Numbered from the stretch's first letter, positions 34,009 to 42,948 are shown. The stretch: 64,000 nucleotides of DNA from Lysinibacillus sphaericus OT4b.31 (GCF_000392615.1 NZ_KB933398.1:2070691-2134690); one strand, 5' to 3'. Numbers and translations: made by a program. Notes: generated by a model from the sequence alone, not told the origin.

Positions 34009-34655
34009 TCTACTATCTCCTCACTTTCAAAGCCATGACTTTTTGCACCGATGAGCTGCTGGAGAACGGGTAAATAATCGATACGTGGATAATAGCTTGT
34101 TGGAATTTCATAGGCTACTTTTTCGATTGTCGAAAAGGGTATCGATTTGCGTTCACCATTGGCCATCGCTTGCCAGGCCTTTTGTAAAACTTCGTATGGC
34201 ACCATAAAGTAACGTTCAAAAGCTGAAAAACGAATAATTATAAATGCCACACCATTTTGTTCCGTCACTTGCTGCATATGAGTCATTTGATGTGTGTGAA
34301 TATTTTTTAATGGAAAACTGGATTTTGAGGCAGTTTCCTTTGCATCAAAATCAATATAATGCCCATTCCAGACACCATTATAGTCTGTTGTAGAGGGCGT
34401 TCGAAAATAAGCTTCTTTAATAACTGCAGCGCTTCGCGATGGATACTCTACTTTGACGATTTGTACGGGAACAGGTTTCTTGTGAATGATGGCAAGCCGC
34501 CTTTCTAAATAATAGTCGTTTGCTTCATTAATTTCATCCTCTAGTGTCTTACCTCGATTACTATAGGAGAAATCTTTCGTTTTTCCCTGTTTCTCTACTT
34601 TAGTGACAGATGAAGCAGGGGTATACAATTTCCCATTTGGATAACGAATTGTCAT
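34005..34655 (-). CDS. recU: Holliday junction resolvase RecU
   Basis: A 216-residue RecU. Seen are GKTLEDEINEANDYYLERRLA near residue 34 (catalytic Glu), VKVEYPS, YFRTPSTTDYNGVWNGHYIDFDAKET (active-site Asp and Asp-x-Lys), FPLKNIHTHQMTHM, and FSAFERYFMVPY. It cleaves four-way junctions in recombinational repair and chromosome segregation. First gene of the recU-ponA operon on the minus strand; GAGGGTGAT precedes the ATG. Confidence 0.96.
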   Translation of the reverse strand: MTIRYPNGKLYTPASSVTKVEKQGKTKDFSYSNRGKTLEDEINEANDYYLERRLAIIHKKPVPVQIVKVEYPSRSAAVIKEAYFRTPSTTDYNGVWNGHYIDFDAKETASKSSFPLKNIHTHQMTHMQQVTEQNGVAFIIIRFSAFERYFMVPYEVLQKAWQAMANGERKSIPFSTIEKVAYEIPTSYYPRIDYLPVLQQLIGAKSHGFESEEIVE

Positions 34656-35146
34656 TTAGATCACCCTCTATAATACTGCTATTATACACAATAGTTTACC
34701 ATGATTCAGTAGAAGTTCTCCACTGCTGTTAATATAGAGGATGAAGCTGTTTTTACATGCCAATTAGTGGTCAATCAGCCATCAATTACATAAAGAAGGC
34801 TGCGTGTCAGAATGTGAAGCCCTGTGGAAAAATCTCTGTGTAGTGGCTTCCGCTATAGAAGGTAAAATCGCCGTTAGAAGTCGAAAATGCGCTTTGTATA
34901 GTAGCTAATTTTCGCTAATATATCCGTCAACATTTCCGATAAATCTCCAGTTTCATCGGTGGAGAACCATGCAATTGCCCTGTGGAATTGGTACTATTTT
35001 GAAGCAAAGTTTTTCATTGTCATTGATCGTTAAAAATATTTATCGAAATACTTCTTCTTTCAGCTAACTTACGCTTATTTTGTCACGCATGAAGGTAATT
35101 TTATACATGCGAGGAATACATAAGTATAGTAAAAGGAGGCGTTGTA
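34656..35146. other. Divergent intergenic region
   Basis: About 490 bases between recU and the genes that lead to mrfA. There are no supported ORFs. CCCTGTGGAA occurs twice (about 34813 and 34978), without further structure. Promoters for both directions should lie here; none is strong enough to name. Confidence 0.45.
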
Positions 35147-35341
35147 TTGAATAAGATAAAACAATTAGTTGCGCAGCTGGATCTAGTCAATCAATTACTT
35201 TTAACGAGAGTGTCATTGGAAAACAATGCACATAGCCTGCAATTTTTTATGCAGCTCAAATCTGTAAGCCAGAAAGTAAGCTTAGCAGAAAAGAACTGGC
35301 AAGTAAAGAATGCTTGTTCGCCTATTAGTAGTGAAAACTGA
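35147..35341 (+). CDS. Small helical hypothetical protein
   Basis: A 64-residue protein starting at a TTG with an excellent AAAGGAGG site 7 bases upstream. It is predicted mostly helical (IKQLVAQLDLVNQLLLTRVSLENNAH, LQFFMQLKSVSQKVSLAEKNWQV). The position corresponds to small yppC/yppD-type genes near recU in Bacillus, but I do not recognise a family. It is 50 bases upstream of the yppE-like gene. Confidence 0.55.
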   Translation: MNKIKQLVAQLDLVNQLLLTRVSLENNAHSLQFFMQLKSVSQKVSLAEKNWQVKNACSPISSEN

Positions 35342-35391
35342 TAGACTTTGGTACACTATCCTCATAAGATTAAAATAAATGAGGTGCGAAA

Positions 35392-35775
35392 TTGTTATTG
35401 ATACAGCAAACTTCCATATTAATAGATGAATGTGACAAATGTGTTTCACGCTTTTGGCAAATGCGTGAGGAGGATCGTGCGCCAGATTTTTTTGCAGAGG
35501 TTAAGCCACATGCTGATGAAATCCATCAATTATTGAAGGTTTGGCAGCAGGAAGCAAATGCCTGGATTGAAAAAAATCGGCCTAAATATATGCATACACA
35601 ACAAATTGCTTCAGCGGTTGAATCGATGGAGCAATTTGTTGTGCAATCCTTTTATAAAGAAACCAGTAAAAAACGTTTTTTAGATGCAACCCATTCAGCT
35701 TCCTTCACACTGAAAAATTTTTATCGCTTAGTGAAGGAGGAGCATACAGATGCTATCGAAAAAACGGACCATTAG
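35392..35775 (+). CDS. yppE: YppE family protein (DUF1798)
   Basis: A 127-residue helical protein matching the YppE family, with ILIDECDKCVSRFWQMREEDR at the start and SFTLKNFYRLVKEE near the end, and length as usual. YppE forms a helical bundle of unknown function. Its 3' end overlaps the mrfA start by 26 bases. TGAGGTG precedes the TTG start. Genomic order recU / yppE / mrfA supports the assignment. Confidence 0.8.
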   Translation: MLLIQQTSILIDECDKCVSRFWQMREEDRAPDFFAEVKPHADEIHQLLKVWQQEANAWIEKNRPKYMHTQQIASAVESMEQFVVQSFYKETSKKRFLDATHSASFTLKNFYRLVKEEHTDAIEKTDH

Positions 35776-38008
35776 TGAACTCTTGAACGAATGGCGATAT
35801 GATGATGAATTAAAAGAGCGTATCATACACTGGCAAACGTTAGAGGGGCGCGATGCAAAACTTGCTCCTTTCCCGGGAAATTTGCATCCTTCACTCGTCA
35901 AAGCGTTACATGCTCGTGGCATTCATCAATTGTATACCCATCAGCGTGAGGCATTTGACCTGGCAACGAGTGGGCAATCGTTTACCGCTGTTACACCAAC
36001 GGCATCAGGTAAATCTTATTGCTATCATTTACCAGTCTTACAAAAGATTTTAGAGGACCGAAATGCACGTGCAATCTATTTGTTTCCGACCAAAGCTTTA
36101 GCACAGGATCAGAAAAATGATTTAAATGACTTGATAGAACAAAGCGGAGAGGACATTTTAAGCTACACGTATGATGGGGATACTGCACCTGGTATTCGTC
36201 AAAAAGTTCGTAAAGCAGGTCATATCGTAATGACGAATCCGGATATGCTGCATTCAGGTATTTTACCGCACCATACAAAATGGGTGGCACTCTTTGAAAA
36301 TTTGCAGTATATCGTTATTGATGAGTTGCATACATATAAGGGTGTATTTGGTTCACATGTTGCGCATGTTATTCGAAGACTCAAACGTATTTGTGCATTT
36401 TATGGGAGCAATCCTGTCTTTATTTGTACGTCTGCGACCATTAAAAATCCACAAGAGCTAGCAGAAAATTTAACGAATGATACACATAGCTTAATCGCCG
36501 ATTCTGGAGCACCGGTTGGCAAAAAAACTTTCTTGTTTTACAATCCACCCATTGTCCATAAAACTTTTGGTGTGCGTCGCAGTGCGGTATTGGAAGTAAG
36601 TGATGTGGCAAAAAGGCTCTATACAGCAGGCATTCAAACCATCATTTTTGCTAAAAGCCGAGTGCGTGTGGAAATGATTGTTACCTATTTAAAGGAACTG
36701 ACGCGTGATAAGTTGCTGGATGAATCAGTTCGTGGCTATCGAGGCGGCTATTTACCTTCGGAGCGACGTGTTATTGAACGTGGACTTCGTGATGGGACCA
36801 TTCAAACCGTAGTTAGTACAAATGCGTTAGAACTAGGGGTAGATATTGGTCAATTACAGGCCTGTATTATGACGGGTTACCCGGGAAATATTGCGAGTGC
36901 ATGGCAACAAGCGGGACGTGCAGGGCGTCGACAGGATGAGGCGCTCATTATCTATGTGGCACAATCTACAGCACTCGATCAGTATGTCGTGAATCATCCG
37001 CTGTTTTTACTTGGCAGTGCACCTGAGGAGGCCCGAATTTATCCTGAAAATATGTTAATTTTGATGGACCATTTAAAATGTGCGGCCTTTGAACTGCCTT
37101 TTACCACACAAGATATGTACGGTGAATATGATATTCAAGAATTGCTCGACTATTTGGCGGATGAAGGCATTATCTTTAAAACTAGTGATAAGTGGCATTG
37201 GATGAGTGATCGTTTCCCAGCACATGATATTAGTCTTCGTTCGGCCTCGCAGGAAAATGTCGTCATTATTAATTTGACGGTACCTGCTCAGACAAAGGTT
37301 ATTGGAGAAATGGACCGTCATAGCGCAATGACTTTGCTACATGAAGAAGCCATCTATTTGCATCAAGGGATTCAATTCCAAGTCGAGAAGCTTGATTGGG
37401 AGGAAAAGAAAGCGTTTGTGCGTGAGGTCGATGTTGATTACTATACAGATGCTAATCTAGCGGTAGAGATGAAAGTGTTGGAGGAGGATCGTAGCCGCAC
37501 TTATGGTGGGGGTGCAATTAGTTTCGGTGATGTAGGCTTAGTAGCTCAAGCTACGATTTTTAAAAAAATTCGTTTTGGCACACACGACAACATTGGCTCA
37601 GGTCCCATTCATTTACCACCTGATGAAATGCATACAAGTTCGTCATGGTTATCGTTTGCAGCGCCAGAAAAATGGTCAGAGGAAGAATTAACAGATGCTA
37701 TGACGGGAGCTGCCTATGCGATGAATGCGTTTATCCCGCTATTCATCCAATGTGATAGCAGTGATGTAGCAGTCGTGCCACAAGTAAAGGCAACCCATAA
37801 CGAGCAACCGACGTTTTTTGTCTATGATAAGTACCCTGGTGGCATCGGTTTAAGTGAAAAGGTCTACGAATTGTGGGAAGAGCTTCTAGTAAAGACACAA
37901 CATCATGTGGCAAATTGTCCTTGTGAATCAGGCTGTCCATCCTGTATAGGAGCGCAAGATTCTTTCGGTAATTTAAAACAAAAAGTAGTCAAGCTTCTTC
38001 ATATTTAA
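35750..38008 (+). CDS. mrfA: DEAD/DEAH-box helicase MrfA (YprA)
   Basis: A 752-residue superfamily 2 helicase with a C-terminal DUF1998 domain. Motifs are TPTASGKSYCY (Walker A), DELHTYKG (Walker B), CTSATI, STNALELGVDIG, and QQAGRAGRR. The last 70 residues carry the zinc-type cysteines CPCESGCPSC. In B. subtilis MrfA works with the exonuclease MrfB to repair mitomycin C lesions, independently of UvrABC. There the genes are adjacent; here mrfB lies 5.6 kb further on. Two partial decayed copies of its 3' part occur at 41121-41291 and about 43340-43545. The start overlaps yppE, with AAGGAGGAG upstream. Confidence 0.94.
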   Translation: MLSKKRTISELLNEWRYDDELKERIIHWQTLEGRDAKLAPFPGNLHPSLVKALHARGIHQLYTHQREAFDLATSGQSFTAVTPTASGKSYCYHLPVLQKILEDRNARAIYLFPTKALAQDQKNDLNDLIEQSGEDILSYTYDGDTAPGIRQKVRKAGHIVMTNPDMLHSGILPHHTKWVALFENLQYIVIDELHTYKGVFGSHVAHVIRRLKRICAFYGSNPVFICTSATIKNPQELAENLTNDTHSLIADSGAPVGKKTFLFYNPPIVHKTFGVRRSAVLEVSDVAKRLYTAGIQTIIFAKSRVRVEMIVTYLKELTRDKLLDESVRGYRGGYLPSERRVIERGLRDGTIQTVVSTNALELGVDIGQLQACIMTGYPGNIASAWQQAGRAGRRQDEALIIYVAQSTALDQYVVNHPLFLLGSAPEEARIYPENMLILMDHLKCAAFELPFTTQDMYGEYDIQELLDYLADEGIIFKTSDKWHWMSDRFPAHDISLRSASQENVVIINLTVPAQTKVIGEMDRHSAMTLLHEEAIYLHQGIQFQVEKLDWEEKKAFVREVDVDYYTDANLAVEMKVLEEDRSRTYGGGAISFGDVGLVAQATIFKKIRFGTHDNIGSGPIHLPPDEMHTSSSWLSFAAPEKWSEEELTDAMTGAAYAMNAFIPLFIQCDSSDVAVVPQVKATHNEQPTFFVYDKYPGGIGLSEKVYELWEELLVKTQHHVANCPCESGCPSCIGAQDSFGNLKQKVVKLLHI

Positions 38009-38020
38009 CACGAGATACCA

Positions 38021-38073
38021 AAGAGGGTTTGAGAGGAAAAGTCTAGGGCTAATCCTTCAAGCCCTCTTCTTTG
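38021..38073 (+). terminator. Inverted repeat after mrfA, possible terminator
   Basis: AAGAGGGTTTGA (38021-38032) pairs with TTCAAGCCCTCTT (38056-38068) and is followed by CTTTG, only a weak T tract. The loop is 23 bases. Confidence 0.5.
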
Positions 38074-38175
38074 ATTAGTTTTTGAAGCATTTTACGGTTA
38101 ATTCCTGTTAGTTTTTGAAGTTCATGTCCAGAAGCGACAGGGTGTTTCTTCAAAGCAGAACGAAGCAACTTCAGT
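38049..38175 (-). pseudogene. Short remnant of a helix-turn-helix-like protein
   Basis: On the minus strand about 42 codons stay open to a TAG at 38049-38051. The text HPVASGHELQKLTGINRKML followed by QKLIKEEG reads like the recognition part of a small DNA-binding domain. There is no start codon or ribosome binding site, and a stop lies just upstream. Identity is uncertain. Confidence 0.35.
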
Positions 38176-38233
38176 CATTCTGTTCTCAGCTCGTTATTGC
38201 CCTTTGCTGGCACTATATTTTTAAATTCAGGCA

Positions 38234-38650
38234 GGTATTAAGAACATCTTCATCACTGAAACATATCGCTCACAAGCACGCCAAAATTATCTCTATGCAC
38301 AAGGGCGAACTAGAGCAGGGCAGATTGTTACTTGGACATTGAATAGCAATCATAAATCTCGCTTAGCATGGGATATTGCTGTTGGCCCCCCACAATCTCT
38401 ATATAATATGACTACATTAAACTGAGTAGGAGCTATAGCTAAAAAGTTAGGCATAGAATGGGGAGGTACTTGGACGAATGCTATTGACCGACCGCACCTT
38501 GAAGTGAAAACGAATTGGTTAATGCCGAAGGGCTACAAAGTAGAAGGACAAGTAATTGTACCAAGCAACAGTAAATATAAAGTTCAATTAATTGTGGATG
38601 ACAAAAAGGAGGAAATTAAAGTGACAAGAATCCAGGTTCACCAGCTATGA
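38234..38650 (+). pseudogene. M15-type L,D-peptidase (phage endolysin/CwlK-like) remnant
   Basis: One frame reads as a D-Ala-D-Ala/L-Ala-D-Glu peptidase: IFITETYRSQARQNYLYAQG, then NSNHKSRLAWDIAV (family S-x-H-x-x-G-x-A-x-D zinc ligands), and AIDRPHLEV (last zinc His). A TGA at 38423-38425 breaks it, and the first residues are missing. After the peptidase comes a small C-terminal segment, VPSNSKYKVQLIVDDKKEE, perhaps a wall-binding part. It points to a phage or bacteriocin source for this part of the accessory block. Confidence 0.75.
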
Positions 38651-38850
38651 AAACTGAAACAGAAAATTTTATTGCACAAGCTGTTAAGGATGGCATCATT
38701 AAGGAATCGCATTTGAAAGATTAAAAGAATGGTACTATGACAACTGATTGTTTAGTTGGACTGTACATTGCGATTCAGCAACGAAGAAGCAAATAGAAAA
38801 AGCGAAGACCAAGATAGCCTAATTGCCATCTTGGTCATTTTCTAATTCAT
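38651..38850 (+). other. Decayed tail of the endolysin module
   Basis: After the M15 remnant, short broken pieces read NFIAQAVKDGIIKESHLKD and NGTMTTDCLVGLYIAIQQRR in two frames, resembling C-terminal helical repeats of phage or S-layer-type cell wall proteins. Not functional. Confidence 0.35.
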
Positions 38851-38852
38851 GA

Positions 38853-39173
38853 TTAAAAATTTATATAACTATCTTCATCTCTGTCCGGGTCATAATATTG
38901 AAAATCTTTTATTCCGTGTTTTTCCTGTAAGTATTCTTTTACTATTTCTATATCTTTACCGAAAGTAGGAAAAGGTGAGCTTCCGAATCTTATTAAATAG
39001 GGTCCTTCTTCAGATATAGAAGCGTATAGTATTTCTTTATCATCGTAGTGAAAATCGACATTCCATCCTCTATAACAAATCAAATAAGTTCCGTCGTCTC
39101 TTAGTCCGCATTTGTCTTCATAAGGAACGATGTTAACATTACATATTTTATCATTTATTAAAAATGAATTCAT
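38853..39173 (-). CDS. Small orphan protein, possible immunity protein
   Basis: A 106-residue acidic, soluble protein. I do not recognise the family. It has a beta-rich look (CNVNIVPYEDKCGLRDDGTY, LICYRGWNVDFHYDDKEILY) and an acidic C-terminus with DPDRDEDSY. AAAGGAGTAAG precedes the ATG at a good distance, so it is probably translated. Its size, acidity and position in a cut-up accessory block would fit a polymorphic-toxin immunity gene, but no intact toxin lies nearby. Confidence 0.6.
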   Translation of the reverse strand: MNSFLINDKICNVNIVPYEDKCGLRDDGTYLICYRGWNVDFHYDDKEILYASISEEGPYLIRFGSSPFPTFGKDIEIVKEYLQEKHGIKDFQYYDPDRDEDSYINF

Positions 39174-39261
39174 GTTGCCTTACTCCTTTATAAATTATAT
39201 TTATACATTGCATTTTAATGGGAATTTTTGATTAAGTACATCATTATTTTAATCCAGAGAT

Positions 39262-39340
39262 TGAACCTCCGTATATGGAACCGTAAGTACGGTAGTGGGA
39301 AAGGTCAGCTAGCCAAAATTAATGGCTAGCTTCATACTTG
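39262..39340 (+). mobile_element. Possible 3' end (domains V-VI) of a group II intron
   Basis: ACCTCCGTATATGGAACCGTAAGTACGGTAGT resembles a bacterial group II intron domain V in pattern: CCGTA pairs with TACGG around an inner hairpin. It is followed by GGTCAGCTAGCC, whose GCTAGCC pairs with GGCTAGC, like domain VI, and TTCATACTTG, like an intron end. No reverse transcriptase gene is present. Only a remnant, if correct. Confidence 0.4.
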
Positions 39341-39874
39341 AATAGTTATGATAATTTTTCCATAACTTCTTGAATAAAAGAATTTCTATATTCAGATTCA
39401 AAAATAGAAACACTCAATTAGTAAACATGATGTATGTATCAAAAAATAGCAAAATCAATAAAAGGTGAGTCAAAATTATAAAAGTAGTTGGTGATTCATT
39501 TCAGGTACTTTGTTTTACAAGGCAAGCAAAGGGTACTTTTATTATCAGCAATGTTCTTGCAGTAACTTCAGTCCATCGACAGCGTGAGGTTATATGGGCT
39601 ACGAGGATATGCCTAATCGTCCCATTATTTGATAAAAATCACCTCATTCTTTTGAGGTGATTTTTTTATTGAACATTTAAGTTAAAATTGATGACTATTT
39701 CTATAAGGTATGAGGGGGTAGTGATATGTTTAAGTTTATTAATAATAAAAGAGAACACGTTTTGAAACGCAATGTCTTACTTGTGAGAATATAGTAAATT
39801 TTCAAAATATTATAGACAAACCGAAATTTTCAGTTTATCTATAATATAAGTGTATATGAAATTATTGCTACCTT
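39341..39874. other. AT-rich intergenic region of the accessory block
   Basis: Between about 39480 and 39630 there are short broken open pieces (one reads VVGDSFQVLCFTRQAKGTFI) that I cannot place. An inverted repeat AAAAATCACCTC / GAGGTGATTTTTTT at about 39635-39670 is a strong terminator. A 21-codon ORF starting at 39726 has no recognised product. Confidence 0.45.
39635..39670. terminator. Terminator-like hairpin
   Basis: AAAAATCACCTC pairs with GAGGTGATTTTT around ATTCTTTT, with A and T runs on both sides. No intact gene precedes it on the plus strand; on the minus strand it lies past the protease gene. Confidence 0.75.
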
Positions 39875-40897
39875 TTACTCCAAAGCTTTGGAAACAAAAT
39901 TAAACATATAGGTGTTCATCTTAGGCCCACCATTTATAGGGTTCCCATTAATAACGAATGAACCTCTATGAACACCTACAATTTGATTGTCAGTGTTTAT
40001 TAATGCTGAACCTGATTGACCTGGTGCAGTATCAATTGTATAAAAGGCTACAGATGCATCCTCTCTAGTAATATTTCCTCTCATACCGAATTGAGAAATT
40101 TCACCACTTGCCTGCATTAAATCTCCCGGATAACCATAAATATCGATATTTTGATTAAGAAGATTATTTACCTGTTTTATTCCGAGAGAACCTGCAACAT
40201 CTCCCGCCTGTTTATTGTCTTTTGATACATCTAAAACAAGAACAGCGAAGTCTTCGGAACTAGAACCAGTTGAAGCCCAATTAGCAGCTACATAATAATC
40301 ATTGACATTATAAGATCCAAACAATCCAACACTATTATTTACGCCAGGGTAAACCTTTGCACTAGTGATACTTTCTTTTGTTTCTGGCTTTATTACACAA
40401 TGTCCATTTGTTAGAACCTTATTTTTTCCAATTAAAGTACCAGTACAAGAACCACCTGTCCCATCAGGCCACTGTATTTCAATATACGTAATTGCACTAT
40501 ATGGCAATTCTTTCGTATTCTCTACTTTTTTTCTACTATCTTCATCGATGACAATACGTGATGATATTTGTATTGGGTCATTAGAAATAAAGTCATTAAT
40601 AATAACTGGTGGCGGTGTAAGATCGATATAGGAATGACTCTCTATGATGGAATCAATCTGAACGGGTGAAATTTCTCCTGTACCTTGAATACTTGGTATT
40701 TCATTGTTAAATTGCGAATTACTGTTTTCGAATTCTTCGTACTTAATTACCTCACCTTTTGAATTTACCATGTCATAAGGATGAGACGCTTGACTTGGAT
40801 CAAAAGAGAAATTCCCTAAAGACCCTTCAGCAAAAACATTCATAGGAACTAATAAGAACATAAGCATAAAGAAAAACTTAAAAGTAATTTTTTTCAT
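39875..40897 (-). CDS. Secreted V8-type (S1B) serine protease
   Basis: A 340-residue secreted protease. The signal peptide is about residues 1-24 (KKITFKFFFMLMFLLVPMNV then FA), followed by a propeptide of about 100 residues. The catalytic triad is visible: His in LTNGHCV, Asp in SSEDFAVLVL, and Ser in APGQSGSAL. The pattern and size match glutamyl endopeptidases of the Bacillus/Staphylococcus V8 family. The ATG at 40897 follows AAAGGAGG; the frame is open further upstream to 40942 without support. It is the only clearly intact known gene of the mrfA-mrfB insert. Confidence 0.88.
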   Translation of the reverse strand: MKKITFKFFFMLMFLLVPMNVFAEGSLGNFSFDPSQASHPYDMVNSKGEVIKYEEFENSNSQFNNEIPSIQGTGEISPVQIDSIIESHSYIDLTPPPVIINDFISNDPIQISSRIVIDEDSRKKVENTKELPYSAITYIEIQWPDGTGGSCTGTLIGKNKVLTNGHCVIKPETKESITSAKVYPGVNNSVGLFGSYNVNDYYVAANWASTGSSSEDFAVLVLDVSKDNKQAGDVAGSLGIKQVNNLLNQNIDIYGYPGDLMQASGEISQFGMRGNITREDASVAFYTIDTAPGQSGSALINTDNQIVGVHRGSFVINGNPINGGPKMNTYMFNFVSKALE

Positions 40898-41120
40898 TTT
40901 ATTCCTCCTTTTATTTTGATATTTACAGTTTAATGGAAACAAAATAAAAAATAAAGAAAAATTTTGAAAATTTTCAATTTAATAACTCTTCTAATAATTC
41001 GGAATGCATTTTTAATATTTCTATACGAATAACTTTCGTTTTTGCTCGGTTGGACTCTGAAATTTCAGTGTACCAAATTCTCACCCATTATTAATACCTT
41101 TCATGAGGTGTAGGGTGATA

Positions 41121-41291
41121 GATGAAATGCATACAAACTAATTGTGGTTATCGTTTGCAGCGCTAGAAAAATGGTCAGAGGAAGAATTAACAGATGCTAT
41201 GACAGGCGCTGCCTATGCGATGAATGCGTTAATCCCATTATTCATCGTATAGGCAGCGATGTAGCAGTCGTGCCACAAGTAAAGGCAACCC
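41121..41291 (+). repeat. Decayed copy of part of mrfA (copy 2)
   Basis: This segment matches mrfA 37622-37796 with only scattered changes. Long identical blocks include AAAAATGGTCAGAGGAAGAA, GCTGCCTATGCGATGAATGC, and GTAGCAGTCGTGCCACAAGT. A small deletion (about 4 bases) shifts the frame and there is a stop near the start. Both ends of similarity are abrupt. It lies 3.5 kb downstream of the functional gene. Confidence 0.9.
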
Positions 41292-41392
41292 GTTCCTCGA
41301 GTTCTAACCAAGTTTTTATTGTTAAAACTGGAGGGAAATCATTCCCTTCTGTCGAAATGATGTTAGATGAAAGGAGAAGTTTAAATGATTGA
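41292..41392 (+). pseudogene. Remnant after the mrfA copy, possible toxin C-terminus
   Basis: Directly after the similarity to mrfA ends, one frame stays open for about 30 codons to a TGA at 41390: NQVFIVKTGGKSFPSVEMML then DERRSLND. It overlaps the start of the next gene by 8 bases. The overlap with a small acidic protein gene and the isolated C-terminal segment would fit the end of a toxin gene followed by its immunity gene. The family is not recognised. Confidence 0.35.
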
Positions 41393-41816
41393 AATAATTT
41401 ATGATACGGGTTCACTTGAAGGCTCTTGTTATATAGAGATTCTACCTGATAAATATAAAGGTGAATACTGGAATACTACTTCTATTTTCTTTACAGAAGA
41501 CAACTTTGGTTACATTATGCCTGCCTTAGAGAAGTGCTACAAGAAATTTGATTACTATGCTTTCAATGAAATAGATATAGACACTTGGAGTTTAATTAAT
41601 AAGGAACTCGAAAGAATGAAACAATACTTAGCTAGTAATCCAAATCCTAGTTCATTAAAAGATGTTTTAGGGTTTCCGTTCGTCTTTTCTGAGAAAGAGT
41701 TTATAGAGAACTATGATACAAATATCAAGCAACTTATTTTCATGATTACTGAATTGCAATCTTGGATAGAGCAAAAAAGTTTTTCAACTAAGTTCATTTC
41801 TGTTTTAGGAATCTAA
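41385..41816 (+). CDS. Small orphan protein, possible immunity protein
   Basis: A 143-residue acidic, soluble protein with AAAGGAG 8 bases before the ATG. It starts MIEIIYDTGSLEGSCYIEIL and ends in helices (KQLIFMITELQSWIEQKSF). No family is recognised. Size, charge and position directly after a stray C-terminal segment resemble immunity genes of contact-dependent toxins. It appears intact although its surroundings are broken. Confidence 0.6.
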   Translation: MIEIIYDTGSLEGSCYIEILPDKYKGEYWNTTSIFFTEDNFGYIMPALEKCYKKFDYYAFNEIDIDTWSLINKELERMKQYLASNPNPSSLKDVLGFPFVFSEKEFIENYDTNIKQLIFMITELQSWIEQKSFSTKFISVLGI

Positions 41817-41911
41817 TTAATGAGGATCCAAGACTTTAGTTTTGAAGCCTTAAGAAAGTAAATAATCAACCTTTGAAAGATCAAATCAAAAATAATTTCG
41901 GCACGCTCAAT

Positions 41912-42034
41912 TGATCTGACCCAAAAAAGTTAGACATATTTAGTTAAGCAACTTCTAAAACCTGAGTTCGGTACTCCACCGGGCTTAGGTCTTTTAATTT
42001 TGCCTTCATTCGTTTGTGATTGTAATAAAAAGAA
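41912..42034 (-). mobile_element. End of an IS3-family element (orfB C-terminus)
   Basis: TGATCTGACCCAAAAAAGTT at 41912 looks like the terminal inverted repeat of an IS3-group element. On the minus strand 28 codons to a TAA at 41944 read [20 protein letters not shown] then QVLEVA, the usual end of the orfB integrase. The element is cut off at about 42034, where another transposase fragment begins. Confidence 0.8.
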
Positions 42035-42467
42035 TGAACCAGAACCTATTGGTTTTGATAAACATTTCGCTCCAACTTGTGCACGAGAATATTCTTATCG
42101 CTATGACAGTTATGACGCTAAACATGAGACGCTAAAGTACACACGTCCTCATGAATGTAACGATTGTCCATTGGCTCACGATAGCTTATGTCAAAAGGTT
42201 TATAAAATGAAAATAACAAAAGATCTTAGACGATATACGGCTCCAGCAAGAGGCTCGAAAAAATGGAACCAACTCTATAAGGCGCGAAGTGCCGTTGAAC
42301 GTGTAAATGCCTATCTAAAAGGCTACTTTCTATTGAATCAGATTTACCATTGTACAGGGAAAAAAGCTAAAGTTCATTTCGATTTAGTACACATTGCATA
42401 CAATGCATCCAGACTAGCGATGGATAGACTTAGATATACTAATCTTCAAGAATCTACAGCATCATAA
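42031..42467 (+). pseudogene. Truncated DDE transposase (C-terminal part)
   Basis: About 145 codons of a DDE-type transposase C-terminus. FDKHFAPTCAREYSYRYDSYD is followed by a cysteine cluster (CNDCPLAHDSLCQK) and ARSAVERVNAYLKGYF with the conserved Glu of the DDE triad. The N-terminal half is missing; the open frame begins inside the IS3 remnant. One transposon therefore interrupted or replaced another. Confidence 0.8.
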
Positions 42468-42612
42468 GGTATTTCATTCGTTTTTTTAAGTAATCATTCA
42501 ATATTCTGCACGTCTATGATTTTTTAAAAATACGTATTATGAAATTGATTCAGTTAAAAACTTAAAAATTTTCATAATTTTAAAACTTTTTGAAATTAGA
42601 CGATTCAGATTT

Positions 42613-42872
42613 TTGTCAATGGGCACAAGTCATGCAAGTGATAATTTATCAAACTCTAAAATAACAGATGGATCTCAAGTTAAAGTAAGTATTACAAATG
42701 ATGAATCAGGTAAAACTACGTATTTAGAACCAATAGTCAATGATAATCTGAAGTGGAATATGTTTGGTGGGAAGATGGTAGTCCAAGAGCCTGGTCTAGT
42801 GTTAAAGTTCAAGTAACTGGGATGACTGGAACACAAACAGTCAAATTGGACATCACATTTCCAAATAAATAA
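42613..42872 (+). pseudogene. Frameshifted remnant of a secreted protein
   Basis: Two overlapping frames read SQVKVSITNDESGKTTYLEP, then, after a shift near 42770, WEDGSPRAWSSVKVQVTGMT and a closing KLDITFPNK before a TAA at 42870. The text looks like a beta-sandwich repeat of an extracellular protein. There is no ribosome binding site. The family is unknown. Confidence 0.45.
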
Positions 42873-42948
42873 TTTAACTATGTATGATTATAAGTCTTAA
42901 GATAAAAAAATGGTCTTACCTCTGTCAAGTAGTCAATTTAAAATAGGA

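Noticed and set aside
34656..35146. Repeated CCCTGTGGAA words upstream of recU
   Set aside because: Only two copies 165 bases apart, no further shared sequence; chance is likely.
42000..42040. ATG start of the transposase-like frame at 42000
   Set aside because: The first 10 codons are antisense to the IS3 orfB remnant; the frame is a fusion artefact, so no true start exists.
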